Source of the DNA: Candidatus Neomicrothrix sp. UBA2517
GTDB taxonomy: Bacteria; Actinomycetota; Acidimicrobiia; Acidimicrobiales; UBA8592
Direction of reading: 5' to 3'
Length of the DNA stretch: 64,000 bases
NCBI GenBank assembly: GCA_002341185.1
Contig: DDNP01000025.1
Span: 22,342 to 86,341 of the forward strand
Position numbers and translations under genes: made by a program. This document shows, piece by piece, positions 26,389 to 35,404 of the stretch (position 1 is the first letter of the stretch; each line of letters starts with the position of its first letter). A model generated the notes under the pieces. The model saw only the letters and a list, made by a program, of their open reading frames with translations, was not told the DNA's origin and ran no database searches.

Positions 26389-26913
26389 TTTTTTCTTCCC
26401 CTCGTGAGTGGTTCACAAGTAAACTTTTGCTCACTTTGAGCTTTAGTGCTTATCTAATTTTTACCACGACATTTTAGCTGTCTACACATCGTGGCACTCT
26501 TCTTAAAGAAAAGGGTGAATAATATAATTTAAGTTTATTTACTGTTGATTTGTTTATGACACAAGTGAACGATTAACTGAGACTTTTTAGTAGTTATTAG
26601 GGTTAAATGTTACTAATACGTAAGTTCAATTTTTCCTTATTTATTTTTAAAAATCTTTACCCGTAACAGGTCTCTAAAGTGGGCATTTATCTAAAATGAG
26701 GTCCTTTAACTATGCGAAGACTGTGAATAGCGCACTATTCTGTTTTAAGCAGCATTGATCTTGAACTTTTTGTGATGGTCAATTTTGTTGAAGAAATGAG
26801 GGTAGTCTTCCGAATGCACAGACTTGACTATAAAAGATTAAAATGTGTTGCTTTGTTTGGGAAAGTAAACAGTAATGTTGATTTAGCAATAGACACCTGC
26901 CTTGGAGGCTGTT
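26389..26913. other. Divergent promoter region, 525 bases without a gene
   Basis: A+T-rich spacer between the respiratory run on the minus strand and the cytochrome c gene on the plus strand. I see no supported reading frame. It must hold the promoters for both directions, but none stands out enough by eye to mark. The last bases contain the GGAGG ribosome binding site (26904-26908) of the cytochrome c gene. Confidence 0.6.
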
Positions 26914-27711
26914 GTGGTTGAAATACCAGATTATTTATTAGAACGATCGCAAGAAGCACGAGCTCGTTTGACGGGTGTCGCACCATCAACTGATAGTCAA
27001 AGCGAATCAGTTGATACAGCTGTTGTTGCTGCGGCCGAGTCCGCACCGGCCGTGCCGGTATCTACCCCACCAGAGATTGAGAAGGTTGAACCTCCTAAAC
27101 CGATAGCTCCATGGGTTATCGCAGCTAAAGAACGAAAAAAAATACCAGTATGGATGGCTCCAGTAGCTCTTTTCCTTCCTATTTGGGCATTTATGATTTG
27201 GGGCACTTTAGAAGCCCCTTCATACGATGCTGAAGGTCCTATAGCTGCTGGTGGCGCTGTCTATGCTCAGTGTTCTGCATGTCATGGTGCTGGCGGCGGC
27301 GGCGGCGTTGGTTACCAGCTTAATGAAGGAGAAGTAATCAAGACATTCCCCGACGTTGAAAGCCACGTTGCTTGGGTCGTTAATGGTTCTTCTGCTGCTG
27401 GAACACCTTATGGTGCGCCGGATAGAGAGGGTGGGCAACGTATTTCGCAGAATCAAGGCGTTATGCCTAATTTCGCTGCGCTTGAATCATATGAAATTGT
27501 TGAAGTTGTACTCTACGAACGAGTGACACATGGGCTGCAGGATGCAGCGGAGCTTGAAGCTTATGTTTTATGGGTTGAGTCAGGCGATCTTCCTGATTGG
27601 GAAGTTGGTGTATCTCCACAATCAATCTTTGCTAGCTTTCTAGAATTCCTAGAAATGAACCCTGAAGCTAAAGAAGCGTACGAAGAAAACTTAGAAGAAG
27701 CATCTGAGTGA
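26914..27711 (+). CDS. Membrane-anchored monohaem cytochrome c with tagged N-terminus
   Basis: Electron carrier, probably between the b6f-like complex and the oxidase. The 265-residue protein has a soluble N-terminal region rich in Ala, Pro and Val, a transmembrane helix at about residues 83-105, and a cytochrome c domain with CSACH followed by a Gly run and a likely Met ligand in GVMPNF. The tail is acidic and helical. The GTG at 26914 is chosen over TTG at 26902 because GGAGG lies 5 bases upstream. It then begins MVEIPDYLLERSQEARARL, matching the N-terminal peptide of two other respiratory proteins in this window. Confidence 0.9.
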   Translation: MVEIPDYLLERSQEARARLTGVAPSTDSQSESVDTAVVAAAESAPAVPVSTPPEIEKVEPPKPIAPWVIAAKERKKIPVWMAPVALFLPIWAFMIWGTLEAPSYDAEGPIAAGGAVYAQCSACHGAGGGGGVGYQLNEGEVIKTFPDVESHVAWVVNGSSAAGTPYGAPDREGGQRISQNQGVMPNFAALESYEIVEVVLYERVTHGLQDAAELEAYVLWVESGDLPDWEVGVSPQSIFASFLEFLEMNPEAKEAYEENLEEASE

Positions 27712-27733
27712 AATAACGTGCAATCATAGTAAT

Positions 27734-29335
27734 GTGATTGACCCTACGCTTTCTCAACAATGGAAAGATCTTGAGAGCCATAGCTCTCTGCTTAAAGAGC
27801 GGACTCTTAAAGACCTGATATTTGAAGATTCTACGCGTGCTGAAAATTTATCTTTTGAGATTGACGACTTATTTATTGATTTTTCAAAACAAATGATTAC
27901 GAATGAGACAATTGATCTTTTAGGCGCTTTAGCTTACGAACGAGGTCTTTCAGAAAAGATTGATGCTTTGTTCTCCGGTGAGATTGTTAATATTTCTGAA
28001 AATCGGCCTGCGTTACACACTGCTCTACGATTTTCAACAGGCCCTAGTGAAGATGTAAATTCAGCTATTCGAGATGCACTGAGTAAAGCTAGCGAGTTCT
28101 CTTCAGCTATCCGAACCGGAAAGTGGGTTGGTGCGACAGGTAAGCCCATTACGTCCGTCGTAAATATTGGAATTGGTGGATCTCATCTGGGGCCATTAAT
28201 GGTCAGTGCAGCGTTACGACCTTACGCTGAAGAAAATATTACCTGCAGTTTTGTTTCAAATATCGACCCAATTGCAATTGATTATCAATTAAATTCCTTA
28301 GAGCCAGAATCAACGCTCTTTATAATTAATTCCAAGTCGTTTACTACTTCAGAGACCATCACGAATGCTGAAGCCGCTTTGCAATGGGCACAAAATGCGC
28401 TCGGGTCTGAGAATGATCTTCTCAAGAAGCACTTTGTTGCGGTTACCGCTAATCCCGAAGCAGCTGAACGTTTGGGGGTTCTCAAGCAGAATATTTTCCC
28501 GATTTGGGATTGGGTTGGAGGAAGGTTTTCTGTCTGTTCATCTGTCAGTCTTGCAGCGATGATTGCAATCGGGGCTGAGAATTTTCAAAAGCTTCTAGAG
28601 GGTTGCCATAGCATTGATGAACACTTTCGCTCAACAGAATTATCTAAAAATGTCCCTGCTCTCATGGGAATGATCGGTATCTGGAATAGAAATTTTTTAG
28701 GATATGGAAATCATGCTGTCATTCCTTATTCAGCAGATTTAACACATTTCCCCTCATATCTCCAACAATTGGAGATGGAAAGTAATGGAAAAAAAATTCG
28801 TCAGGATGGGGACAGAGTCTCAACACAAACTAGTCCGGTCATACTCGGTGGAGCAGGAACTGACGCTCAACATTCTTTCTTCCAGCTTCTCCATCAAGGT
28901 ACAACAATTATCCCCACTGATTTCATCACATTCTGTAAACCTTCACTTCCTGCAGGGAATTTATCTGAAGAAGTAGTTCTCAAACAACATGAAATCCTTG
29001 TCGCAAATTGTTTTGCGCAAAGTAAAGCGCTTGCTATCGGGTCTGATTCTGAACCGGAATCATTTCTTTCTGATGGAAATCGTCCCAGTACAACAATTTT
29101 GGGTAACCGTTTGGACCCCTTTGCGCTTGGCCAGCTCGTAGCATTGTATGAACATAAGGTTTTTACGATGGGTGTTCTCTGGCAAATTAACAGTTTTGAC
29201 CAATGGGGGGTCCAACTCGGGAAACAATTAGCGGAGATTATTACAAAGGGTCTGACCGAGACTAGAAGCCATTTTGACCATGACTCGTCTACTACAGCTC
29301 TTCTCGATAGGTATCAAAAGAGTCGGGAAACCTAG
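27734..29335 (+). CDS. pgi: Glucose-6-phosphate isomerase
   Basis: Interconverts glucose 6-phosphate and fructose 6-phosphate in glycolysis and gluconeogenesis. The 533-residue protein has the family's sugar-phosphate segments, including NIGIGGSHLGPLM (near residue 147), the phosphate-binding SKSFTTSETITN (near residue 201), and DWVGGRFSVCSSVSLA (near residue 260). A late segment around residue 355 supplies the catalytic QQLEMESNGK. The start is GTG, 22 bases after the cytochrome c gene. No clear Shine-Dalgarno is seen, so translation may depend on the preceding gene. Confidence 0.94.
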   Translation: MIDPTLSQQWKDLESHSSLLKERTLKDLIFEDSTRAENLSFEIDDLFIDFSKQMITNETIDLLGALAYERGLSEKIDALFSGEIVNISENRPALHTALRFSTGPSEDVNSAIRDALSKASEFSSAIRTGKWVGATGKPITSVVNIGIGGSHLGPLMVSAALRPYAEENITCSFVSNIDPIAIDYQLNSLEPESTLFIINSKSFTTSETITNAEAALQWAQNALGSENDLLKKHFVAVTANPEAAERLGVLKQNIFPIWDWVGGRFSVCSSVSLAAMIAIGAENFQKLLEGCHSIDEHFRSTELSKNVPALMGMIGIWNRNFLGYGNHAVIPYSADLTHFPSYLQQLEMESNGKKIRQDGDRVSTQTSPVILGGAGTDAQHSFFQLLHQGTTIIPTDFITFCKPSLPAGNLSEEVVLKQHEILVANCFAQSKALAIGSDSEPESFLSDGNRPSTTILGNRLDPFALGQLVALYEHKVFTMGVLWQINSFDQWGVQLGKQLAEIITKGLTETRSHFDHDSSTTALLDRYQKSRET

Positions 29336-29342
29336 CGTCATA

Positions 29343-29960
29343 ATGGAGCCACCCATAAATAATGTTACTTATTTCGATAAGACAGACATAGCACGAAGTA
29401 TCAACTACCTAGTCAAGGCATTCATAGTTATTCTTTTCGCAATAGCGCTCTTCGTTCCTATTAGCTATTTGGAAGGGAAAGCAATGGGAATGCGTGTGCC
29501 TCTGTTCGTTGGTTCAGCACTTGTCATTCCTGTATATGAAAGATTTCGTAAAGTAGGCAGAGTTCCTTACCCTCACGTCGCTGATGCCTTCTTAGTGCTT
29601 CCCTTTGTGGTTGACACTTTCGCAAATGTTGCTGGCCTATACGAAAATTTCGCTGTCACTGACGATATTTTACACTGTATTAATTGGGTTTTTCTCGTTT
29701 GTGCGTTTCAAGCTTTCCGATATCGGAGAAATAGGCAAAATCCGGACGCAATTTTGCTAGGTGCAGGGTTTGGAGCATTAGCTATCGTAATTTGGGAAAT
29801 TATGGAATGGGCTGTAGATACTTCAGGTGCAGGGGGAGGCCTCGGGTTAACCTATGGAGATACCATAGGTGATCTAACGCTTTCAACTTCTGGTGGTGTT
29901 ATAGGGTCGCTAATTGGTGTCTATTGGCTTGGAGCATTACGAGAGGTTTCAAGCGAGTAG
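29343..29960 (+). CDS. Integral membrane protein, possibly DUF2238/YjdF-like
   Basis: A 205-residue protein with about six predicted helices. The segments FAVTDDILHCINWVF, IWEIMEWAVDTSG and YGDTIGDLTLSTSGGVIGSLIG recall the YjdF/DUF2238 family of small membrane proteins with conserved acidic residues in helices, but I am unsure. The ATG at 29343, 7 bases after pgi, is preferred over an upstream start that overlaps pgi by 60 bases. The function is unknown. It is probably cotranscribed with pgi. Confidence 0.7.
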   Translation: MEPPINNVTYFDKTDIARSINYLVKAFIVILFAIALFVPISYLEGKAMGMRVPLFVGSALVIPVYERFRKVGRVPYPHVADAFLVLPFVVDTFANVAGLYENFAVTDDILHCINWVFLVCAFQAFRYRRNRQNPDAILLGAGFGALAIVIWEIMEWAVDTSGAGGGLGLTYGDTIGDLTLSTSGGVIGSLIGVYWLGALREVSSE

Positions 29961-29973
29961 AAGGAAGTTAAAT

Positions 29974-31242
29974 TTACTCTTTGATTATTTCTTCGGCTGC
30001 CTGTCCGGCGATTTCAAGAGTTTGATCAATCACATCATTTGTATGAGCGAGGCTAGGGAATAAAGCCTCGTATGGACCTGGAGCTAAAGCGACTCCGCGT
30101 GCCAACATGCTATGAAAGAACTTTGCATACATCCCATTCTCTGCAGCTAATTGAGCTTGATCAAAATTACTGGGTTGTGATTTAGTGAAAAAAATACTTA
30201 GAAGCGGTCCAACTCTGGGTACTGTTGCTTCTATTCCAACAGCATTGAATATGTTTGCTAATCCATCACCTAATCGTTTCGCTGTCATCGTCAGAGCCAC
30301 GTATGAGGCATCATTATTTAGAATTTGTAATTGAGCGATCCCAGCTGCGGTAGCGATTGGATTCCCTGACAAGGTTCCGGCCTGATATACATCACCTAGT
30401 GGAGCAACATTGCTCATTATTCTTTTAGAACCGGCATACGCCCCCATTGGTAGACCACCTCCAATGACCTTGCCGAAGCACCACAGATCAGGCTGCACGC
30501 CATACCATTGTGACGCTCCCCCCTTAGAAAGTCTGAAACCAGTAATAACTTCGTCAAAAATAAGTACGATACCTTTTGCGTCACATGCCTTTCGGAGTTC
30601 AAGTAAGAAATTTGATTTTGGAGGCACAATTCCCATATTGGCTGGAAGAGGTTCAAGTATTAGAGCTGCGATTGACTCATCAAGCTCAGGGAGTTCATTC
30701 CAAGGGGTCACTATAGTATCTGCTACCGCGCTCTTAGGAACTCCAGCAGATCCAGAAATTCCTTGATTCGCTACTCCACTGCCTCCTGCGGCAAGAAGAC
30801 TGTCTGCATGGCCGTGATAATGCCCAGAAAATTTCATAATTTTATCTCGCCCAGTAGCTCCTCTTGCGAGACGAATTGCGGTCATTGTGGCTTCGGTTCC
30901 ACTTGATACCAGCCGAACCATTTCAGCTCCCTTTACACGGTTACAGATTTCTTCTGCAATCGTTATTTCAGCTAACGTTGGGGCTCCATATGTAGCTCCA
31001 TTACCTGAGGCTTGTTGAATTGCATCAATTATTTGAGGATGCGAGTGTCCAGCAATGCCTGGGCCATAGCTCATTACATAATCTATGTAACGATTACCTT
31101 CGCCATCCCATACATAGGGCCCTTCTGCTCTGTTTACAAAATATGGTGTACCCCCGACGGACCGAAATGAACGGACCGGAGAATTAACACCGCCAGGTAT
31201 AACTTGGTTGGCTCGAACAAAGTAATCCTCGTTCAAAGACAT
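29974..31242 (-). CDS. hemL: Glutamate-1-semialdehyde 2,1-aminomutase
   Basis: PLP enzyme that makes 5-aminolevulinate from glutamate 1-semialdehyde in the C5 heme pathway. The 422-residue protein starts with the conserved PGGVNSPVRSFRSVGG and has the PLP aspartate region LIFDEVITGFRLS (near residue 230) and the Schiff-base lysine in CFGKVIGGGLPMGAYAG (near residue 262). It overlaps hemB by 10 bases and ends the hem gene run. Confidence 0.95.
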   Translation of the reverse strand: MSLNEDYFVRANQVIPGGVNSPVRSFRSVGGTPYFVNRAEGPYVWDGEGNRYIDYVMSYGPGIAGHSHPQIIDAIQQASGNGATYGAPTLAEITIAEEICNRVKGAEMVRLVSSGTEATMTAIRLARGATGRDKIMKFSGHYHGHADSLLAAGGSGVANQGISGSAGVPKSAVADTIVTPWNELPELDESIAALILEPLPANMGIVPPKSNFLLELRKACDAKGIVLIFDEVITGFRLSKGGASQWYGVQPDLWCFGKVIGGGLPMGAYAGSKRIMSNVAPLGDVYQAGTLSGNPIATAAGIAQLQILNNDASYVALTMTAKRLGDGLANIFNAVGIEATVPRVGPLLSIFFTKSQPSNFDQAQLAAENGMYAKFFHSMLARGVALAPGPYEALFPSLAHTNDVIDQTLEIAGQAAEEIIKE

Positions 31243-32207
31243 GAGGCTATTTCCTTCGCAAAGTAAGTCAGAATAAAGTTTGCACCAGACCTTTTAACCG
31301 CTGTTAGTTGTTCAATAGCTACTTGTTTCTCATCTATCCAACCCTTTTCTCCCGCAGCTTTAATCATGGCGTATTCCCCAGATACGTGATAGGCGCCTAT
31401 AGGAACATCTGTTATTTCTCTAGCTTGGGCGATGATGTCTAGATATGTAATAGCTGGTTTCACCATAATCATGTCTGCGCCTTCATTAAGATCAGCTTTG
31501 ATTTCATTCATCGCTTCTCTCTTATTTCGCCAATCTTGTTGGTACGATTTTCGGTCACTATTCTCTAGTGTGACATTAGCTGCTTCTCGGAAAGGACCAT
31601 ATAAGCCCGATGCATATTTTGCAGAGTATGCCAAGATAGGAATGTCTAAATTCCCATTTTCATCAAGGGCTTGCCGTATTGCAGCTACTTGTCCGTCCAT
31701 CATCCCACTAGGAGCAATCAAATCCGTACCTGCATTGGCTTGTGCCACTGCGATTTTCTTATATAGATCAAGTGTTAAGTCGTTATCTACTGAGCCATCT
31801 TCTTTTACTACCCCACAATGTCCATGGTCTGTGTATTCATCTACGCAAAGATCTGACATGATAACTAAATCATCTCCGGAAACACTTTTGCAATCAGTTA
31901 TTGCTTGTTGCACAATACCATCAGGATTCCATGCTTCAGTTCCTGTTGCATCTTTCTTCGCCGGGATACCAAAAAGAATAATACTTGGAATACCAAGATT
32001 TAGAATTTCGTCAATTTCAGCTTTGAGTGAATCTCTCGTGTGCTGAAATATTCCAGGCAATGACGCAATGGGTTGAGCTTCAGCAATTCCTTCTCTCACG
32101 AACAGTGGCGCTACGAAATCATCAACGTTTAGAGCTGTCTCTGAAATTAGGCGGCGTATCGCTCCGTTTTTTCTAAGTCTTCGGAGTCTTTGCTGAGGGA
32201 ATATCAC
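31233..32207 (-). CDS. hemB: Delta-aminolevulinic acid dehydratase (porphobilinogen synthase)
   Basis: Joins two 5-aminolevulinate molecules to porphobilinogen. The 324-residue protein shows the metal-site region DLCVDEYTDHGHCG (near residue 119), in which the usual triple-Cys zinc site is partly replaced by Asp. The Schiff-base lysines lie in YSAKYASG and MVKPAITYLD. The start is GTG with no Shine-Dalgarno; TATACT lies 6 bases before it, so this gene probably has its own leaderless transcript within the hem run. Confidence 0.95.
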   Translation of the reverse strand: MIFPQQRLRRLRKNGAIRRLISETALNVDDFVAPLFVREGIAEAQPIASLPGIFQHTRDSLKAEIDEILNLGIPSIILFGIPAKKDATGTEAWNPDGIVQQAITDCKSVSGDDLVIMSDLCVDEYTDHGHCGVVKEDGSVDNDLTLDLYKKIAVAQANAGTDLIAPSGMMDGQVAAIRQALDENGNLDIPILAYSAKYASGLYGPFREAANVTLENSDRKSYQQDWRNKREAMNEIKADLNEGADMIMVKPAITYLDIIAQAREITDVPIGAYHVSGEYAMIKAAGEKGWIDEKQVAIEQLTAVKRSGANFILTYFAKEIASCL

Positions 32208-32213
32208 TTTTTC

Positions 32214-32219
32214 AGTATA
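32214..32219 (-). promoter_or_regulatory. Candidate -10 box for leaderless hemB transcript
   Basis: On the minus strand TATACT (32219-32214) is followed by 6 bases and then the GTG start of hemB. A -10 hexamer ending 6-7 bases before a start codon is the arrangement expected for a leaderless transcript. There is no convincing -35 box. Confidence 0.4.
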
Positions 32220-32262
32220 AGAGCCTGATTCTTTAGTTATACCTCAGAACTGCTTGAGGTTT

Positions 32263-33021
32263 TCACATCGTATTGATTAGTTCATATAGGGATTGGAGGA
32301 TACCTGATGAATCATGTGGATTGGACTCTCGGCAAACGCTGAAATTGTTCTTCCTGATCTCCTCTGTCGTGACCGGGCCGATAGATATGATTTGATTAGG
32401 CATATTTTCTTTCCCATACATTTCAATAAAATTACTCACAGTTGAAGGAGAAGTGAAAATTATAAAATCTGCATTCTCTTGGTCGTTATTAAAAGGTTCA
32501 AACTGCTTTGGTTTGGTTGACTTGTATGAGTGAACGGTGTGCGCATTCCAGCCTCTTTTTATAAGTTCTTTAGAAAGAATTTCTCTGGATTTCATAGCCA
32601 CAGGAAGGAGCAGATTTTTATTAGACGTTGGAAGAGGGAAAATATCTATTAACCCTTCTGCAACCTGCTCATTAGGGCGCAACATTGCTGTCAAACCCAA
32701 ATTATTCAAGGTCTTTTCGGTGGCAGATCCAATCACGGCTATTTTAGGGTAATTCTGGATAGAAAGTTCTTTTGCAGCTTTTACAAACTCGATTACGCCA
32801 TTTGCCGAAGTTAGGATAACCCATTCATATTTTGCGAGGTTTTGAACAGCGCCCCTAAAAGCGACACCTTTATCATCAGGTAAGGTGATTTCAATAGTCG
32901 GGCGTGCAATGACGTTGTACCCTAACTCCTTCACTCCTTTGATTAAATCCTTATTCTGCTTAACAGCTCGTGTAACGACAACAGTGGATTTTGGTGTTTC
33001 TTGGCTTTCACCGGGATGCAT
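32263..33021 (-). CDS. hemD: Uroporphyrinogen-III synthase
   Basis: Cyclises hydroxymethylbilane to uroporphyrinogen III. The family is poorly conserved; the assignment rests on the 252-residue two-domain pattern (VVVTRAVKQNKDL at the start, LTSANGVIEFVKA near residue 72, FTSPSTVSNFIEMYG near residue 189, SIGPVTTEEIRKN near residue 212) and on its place between hemC and hemB. It shares one base with the hemC stop. Confidence 0.9.
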   Translation of the reverse strand: MHPGESQETPKSTVVVTRAVKQNKDLIKGVKELGYNVIARPTIEITLPDDKGVAFRGAVQNLAKYEWVILTSANGVIEFVKAAKELSIQNYPKIAVIGSATEKTLNNLGLTAMLRPNEQVAEGLIDIFPLPTSNKNLLLPVAMKSREILSKELIKRGWNAHTVHSYKSTKPKQFEPFNNDQENADFIIFTSPSTVSNFIEMYGKENMPNQIISIGPVTTEEIRKNNFSVCRESNPHDSSGILQSLYELINTM

Positions 33022-33890
33022 TATTGCTTCTCTAACCTATGAAGTAATTCTTTTGCCGCTAATTTTCCAAGAGTCTGTGAATCCGAACCAATTCGATCAT
33101 CGCGAAAATTTTTCCCAGTTTCATTGTCACAAAGAAATGAGCGAATTCGTATCTGGTTCTCTTCTATAGAAGCGTGTGCACCAACTGGGTGACTACAGTC
33201 TGCTCCAATCTCCTTAAGAAAAGATCTCTCAATATCTACTAAACTGCGGATTGATGCAATCTCAATCTTCTGCAAGGCATGGGCTACATCTAAATTACTT
33301 CTTAAGCATTCAAGCCCTATAGCACCTTGTCCTACTTGTGGAATCATAACGTTGGGTTCAAAGAGTTCGATAACTTCAGGGTTTAATCCCAATCGTTCTA
33401 TTGCTGTAGCAGCAACGATTATCGCATCAAAGTCTTTGGCCTTTTCTAATCGAGTATGGATATTTCCCCGTAATTCGTAAAAGGAAATATCAGGTCTAAT
33501 CGCAGCAAGTTGAGATTTCCTTCTAATAGAACCAGTCGCTACTCTTGCTCTTGGCTTGAGGTCTTTTAACATGCTTCCCACTAACGCGTCTCGGGGGTCT
33601 CCACGATCTGGAACTGAGGCTAAAGTAAGCGCAGATGGCAAATCCGAAGGTAAGTCTTTTAGCGAATGGACAGCAAAGTCTGCTTGTCCTTCGATTACGC
33701 ACGACTGTATTTCTTTAACGAAAATACCCTGCCCGCCAATTTCATGTAAAGGGCTTTTTTGGTCCTTGTCTCCACCTGTTTGGACAATTACTGGTTCAAC
33801 TTCAACTCCATGTTCTTTAAGCATTGATGCAATATGGCGAGTTTGCCACATCGCCAGAGGACTTCCACGCGTCGCCGCTCTTAATTTCAT
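33021..33890 (-). CDS. hemC: Hydroxymethylbilane synthase (porphobilinogen deaminase)
   Basis: Polymerises four porphobilinogen units on a dipyrromethane cofactor. The 289-residue protein has the start KLRAATRGSPLAMWQTRHI, the catalytic-aspartate region FAVHSLKDLPSDLP, the ATGSIRRKSQL motif near residue 127, and the cofactor-binding Cys region IGADCSHPVGAHA near residue 240. It lies 12 bases after hemA. Confidence 0.95.
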   Translation of the reverse strand: MKLRAATRGSPLAMWQTRHIASMLKEHGVEVEPVIVQTGGDKDQKSPLHEIGGQGIFVKEIQSCVIEGQADFAVHSLKDLPSDLPSALTLASVPDRGDPRDALVGSMLKDLKPRARVATGSIRRKSQLAAIRPDISFYELRGNIHTRLEKAKDFDAIIVAATAIERLGLNPEVIELFEPNVMIPQVGQGAIGLECLRSNLDVAHALQKIEIASIRSLVDIERSFLKEIGADCSHPVGAHASIEENQIRIRSFLCDNETGKNFRDDRIGSDSQTLGKLAAKELLHRLEKQ

Positions 33891-33902
33891 TACTTCAGAT
33901 TA

Positions 33903-35150
33903 CTAGAGATTGAAGAGTTCACGAAGTGAGTCTGCTAATCGTTCACCTCGAGGAGATCCGGCTGCCTCATTCAGGGATACAGTTGGATCGTGAAGAATTT
34001 TTCCTAATATTCCTTGTGTAAGAGATTCAATAGTATCTCGTTGCTCATCAGTTAGCCCTTCAAGTCTTGCTTCGAAGCGTTTAAGTTCCATTTGACGAAT
34101 TTCTTCAGCTCCTTCTCGGAATTCTGCGATTAGAGGAGCGACTTTTCGCGCGGACTGTTGATCTAAGAACCGGTTGGTTTCTTCAAATATGACTTTTCGA
34201 GACGTCGCTAAGTCACTTTCTTTTCCCTTGCGGTGTGGTTCCACAAAACTTTGGAGATCTTCCATATCAAGTAGTGAGACATTTTCAATTTCAGAAACTG
34301 CCGGATCAATATCTCGCGGTATAGCAATATCAATAATTAGTAGTGGCTTGCGGATGTATTGTGACAAATCATCTTTAGAAAACAGAGTGCTGGATGCAGA
34401 TGTGCTTGAAATAAAGCAATCAAATTTTTTGAGTGATGAAGGGATCTGATTTACCTCTATTACGCCCCCACCAAACTCTTTACAAAGTCCTTGAGCTTTG
34501 GTTATATTTCTATTTGCGAAGACAACTTCACCAGTATCAAATTTTGAAAGAGCTTTTGCCATTCCTTCACCCATTTCACCAGCCCCGAGCAGAAGAATAT
34601 TTTTTCCTTCTAGACCATCGAGATTTTCTTCAGCCATTTCAATAACAGCTCTAGCTATGGATGGTGCTTGTTTCGTTAGGTCTATCTCAGTTCTAACACG
34701 CTTTCCAACTTCAAGAGATCGACGAAATGCTGCATTAATGGTTGCGCCGCAAGTGTCTTCCAGCTGCGCTTTCTGCCAAGCGATCTTCACCTGATGCTGA
34801 ATTTCATTTTCTCCTAGAACGGCTGAATCTAAACCACAGGTCACTGAGAACAGGTGTCGAACAGCCTCATCTTCATAATGAACGTATAAGTAATCATTAA
34901 ATTGATCAGGTGTGAGGTCGGATAAATCTGAAAAGAAATCCCGCACGTCTTGGTAGGCGCCATGAAACTTTTCAGCAAATACGTATACTTCAGTACGGTT
35001 GCAAGTTGAGAGTATGACTGCCTCACTGATGTGTCTTCTTGATTTGACACTAAGAAGTGCTTTTGGGAGTTCATCACTGGATATAGCAAACGACTCAAAT
35101 AAATTGAGTGGCATAGTTTTGTTATTTAATCCGACTATTACAAGAGACAA
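33903..35150 (-). CDS. hemA: Glutamyl-tRNA reductase
   Basis: First committed enzyme of the C5 pathway: reduces glutamyl-tRNA to glutamate 1-semialdehyde. The 415-residue protein has the catalytic Cys in ILSTCNRTEVYVF (near residue 50), GLDSAVLGENEIQHQVK (near residue 111), and the NADPH-binding ILLLGAGEMGEGMAKAL (near residue 184). The start is TTG, supported by an AAGGA Shine-Dalgarno 8 bases upstream. Gene order hemA-hemC-hemD-hemB-hemL shows that heme is made from glutamate. Confidence 0.95.
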   Translation of the reverse strand: MSLVIVGLNNKTMPLNLFESFAISSDELPKALLSVKSRRHISEAVILSTCNRTEVYVFAEKFHGAYQDVRDFFSDLSDLTPDQFNDYLYVHYEDEAVRHLFSVTCGLDSAVLGENEIQHQVKIAWQKAQLEDTCGATINAAFRRSLEVGKRVRTEIDLTKQAPSIARAVIEMAEENLDGLEGKNILLLGAGEMGEGMAKALSKFDTGEVVFANRNITKAQGLCKEFGGGVIEVNQIPSSLKKFDCFISSTSASSTLFSKDDLSQYIRKPLLIIDIAIPRDIDPAVSEIENVSLLDMEDLQSFVEPHRKGKESDLATSRKVIFEETNRFLDQQSARKVAPLIAEFREGAEEIRQMELKRFEARLEGLTDEQRDTIESLTQGILGKILHDPTVSLNEAAGSPRGERLADSLRELFNL

Positions 35151-35314
35151 ACTGCGATTCCTTGTCTTGTTAACTTCCCATTGCTATACCTCTAGCATTG
35201 CTGAAACGAAACATTCGTGCCAAACCAAAACCGCATAGATTCTGCGCTGAGGTGCATTTTCTTACTTTAAATCTATCGTATTTTACCATTTCTGATAATC
35301 AGTTATGCGAAAAA

Positions 35315-35404
35315 TTATCTTGCTAGAAAAAACAACTGAAGCAGGCTTGCGAAGAGGATTATTCCAAGCAAAGCAAAAACGGCTAGTGATGTTGCCTTTC
35401 TCAT
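35315..35404 (-). CDS. 29-residue single-helix membrane microprotein
   Basis: A very short frame on the minus strand: ATG at 35404, TAA at 35315. It encodes MRKATSLAVFALLG followed by a hydrophobic stretch to the end FFLAR, so it has one transmembrane helix with positive ends. Its ATG overlaps the stop of the SAM hydroxide adenosyltransferase gene by 4 bases (ATGA), which points to coupled translation. It lies 164 bases upstream of hemA. I do not know a family for it. The coding call rests on the overlap and on the membrane-like composition. Confidence 0.45.
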   Translation of the reverse strand: MRKATSLAVFALLGIILFASLLQLFFLAR

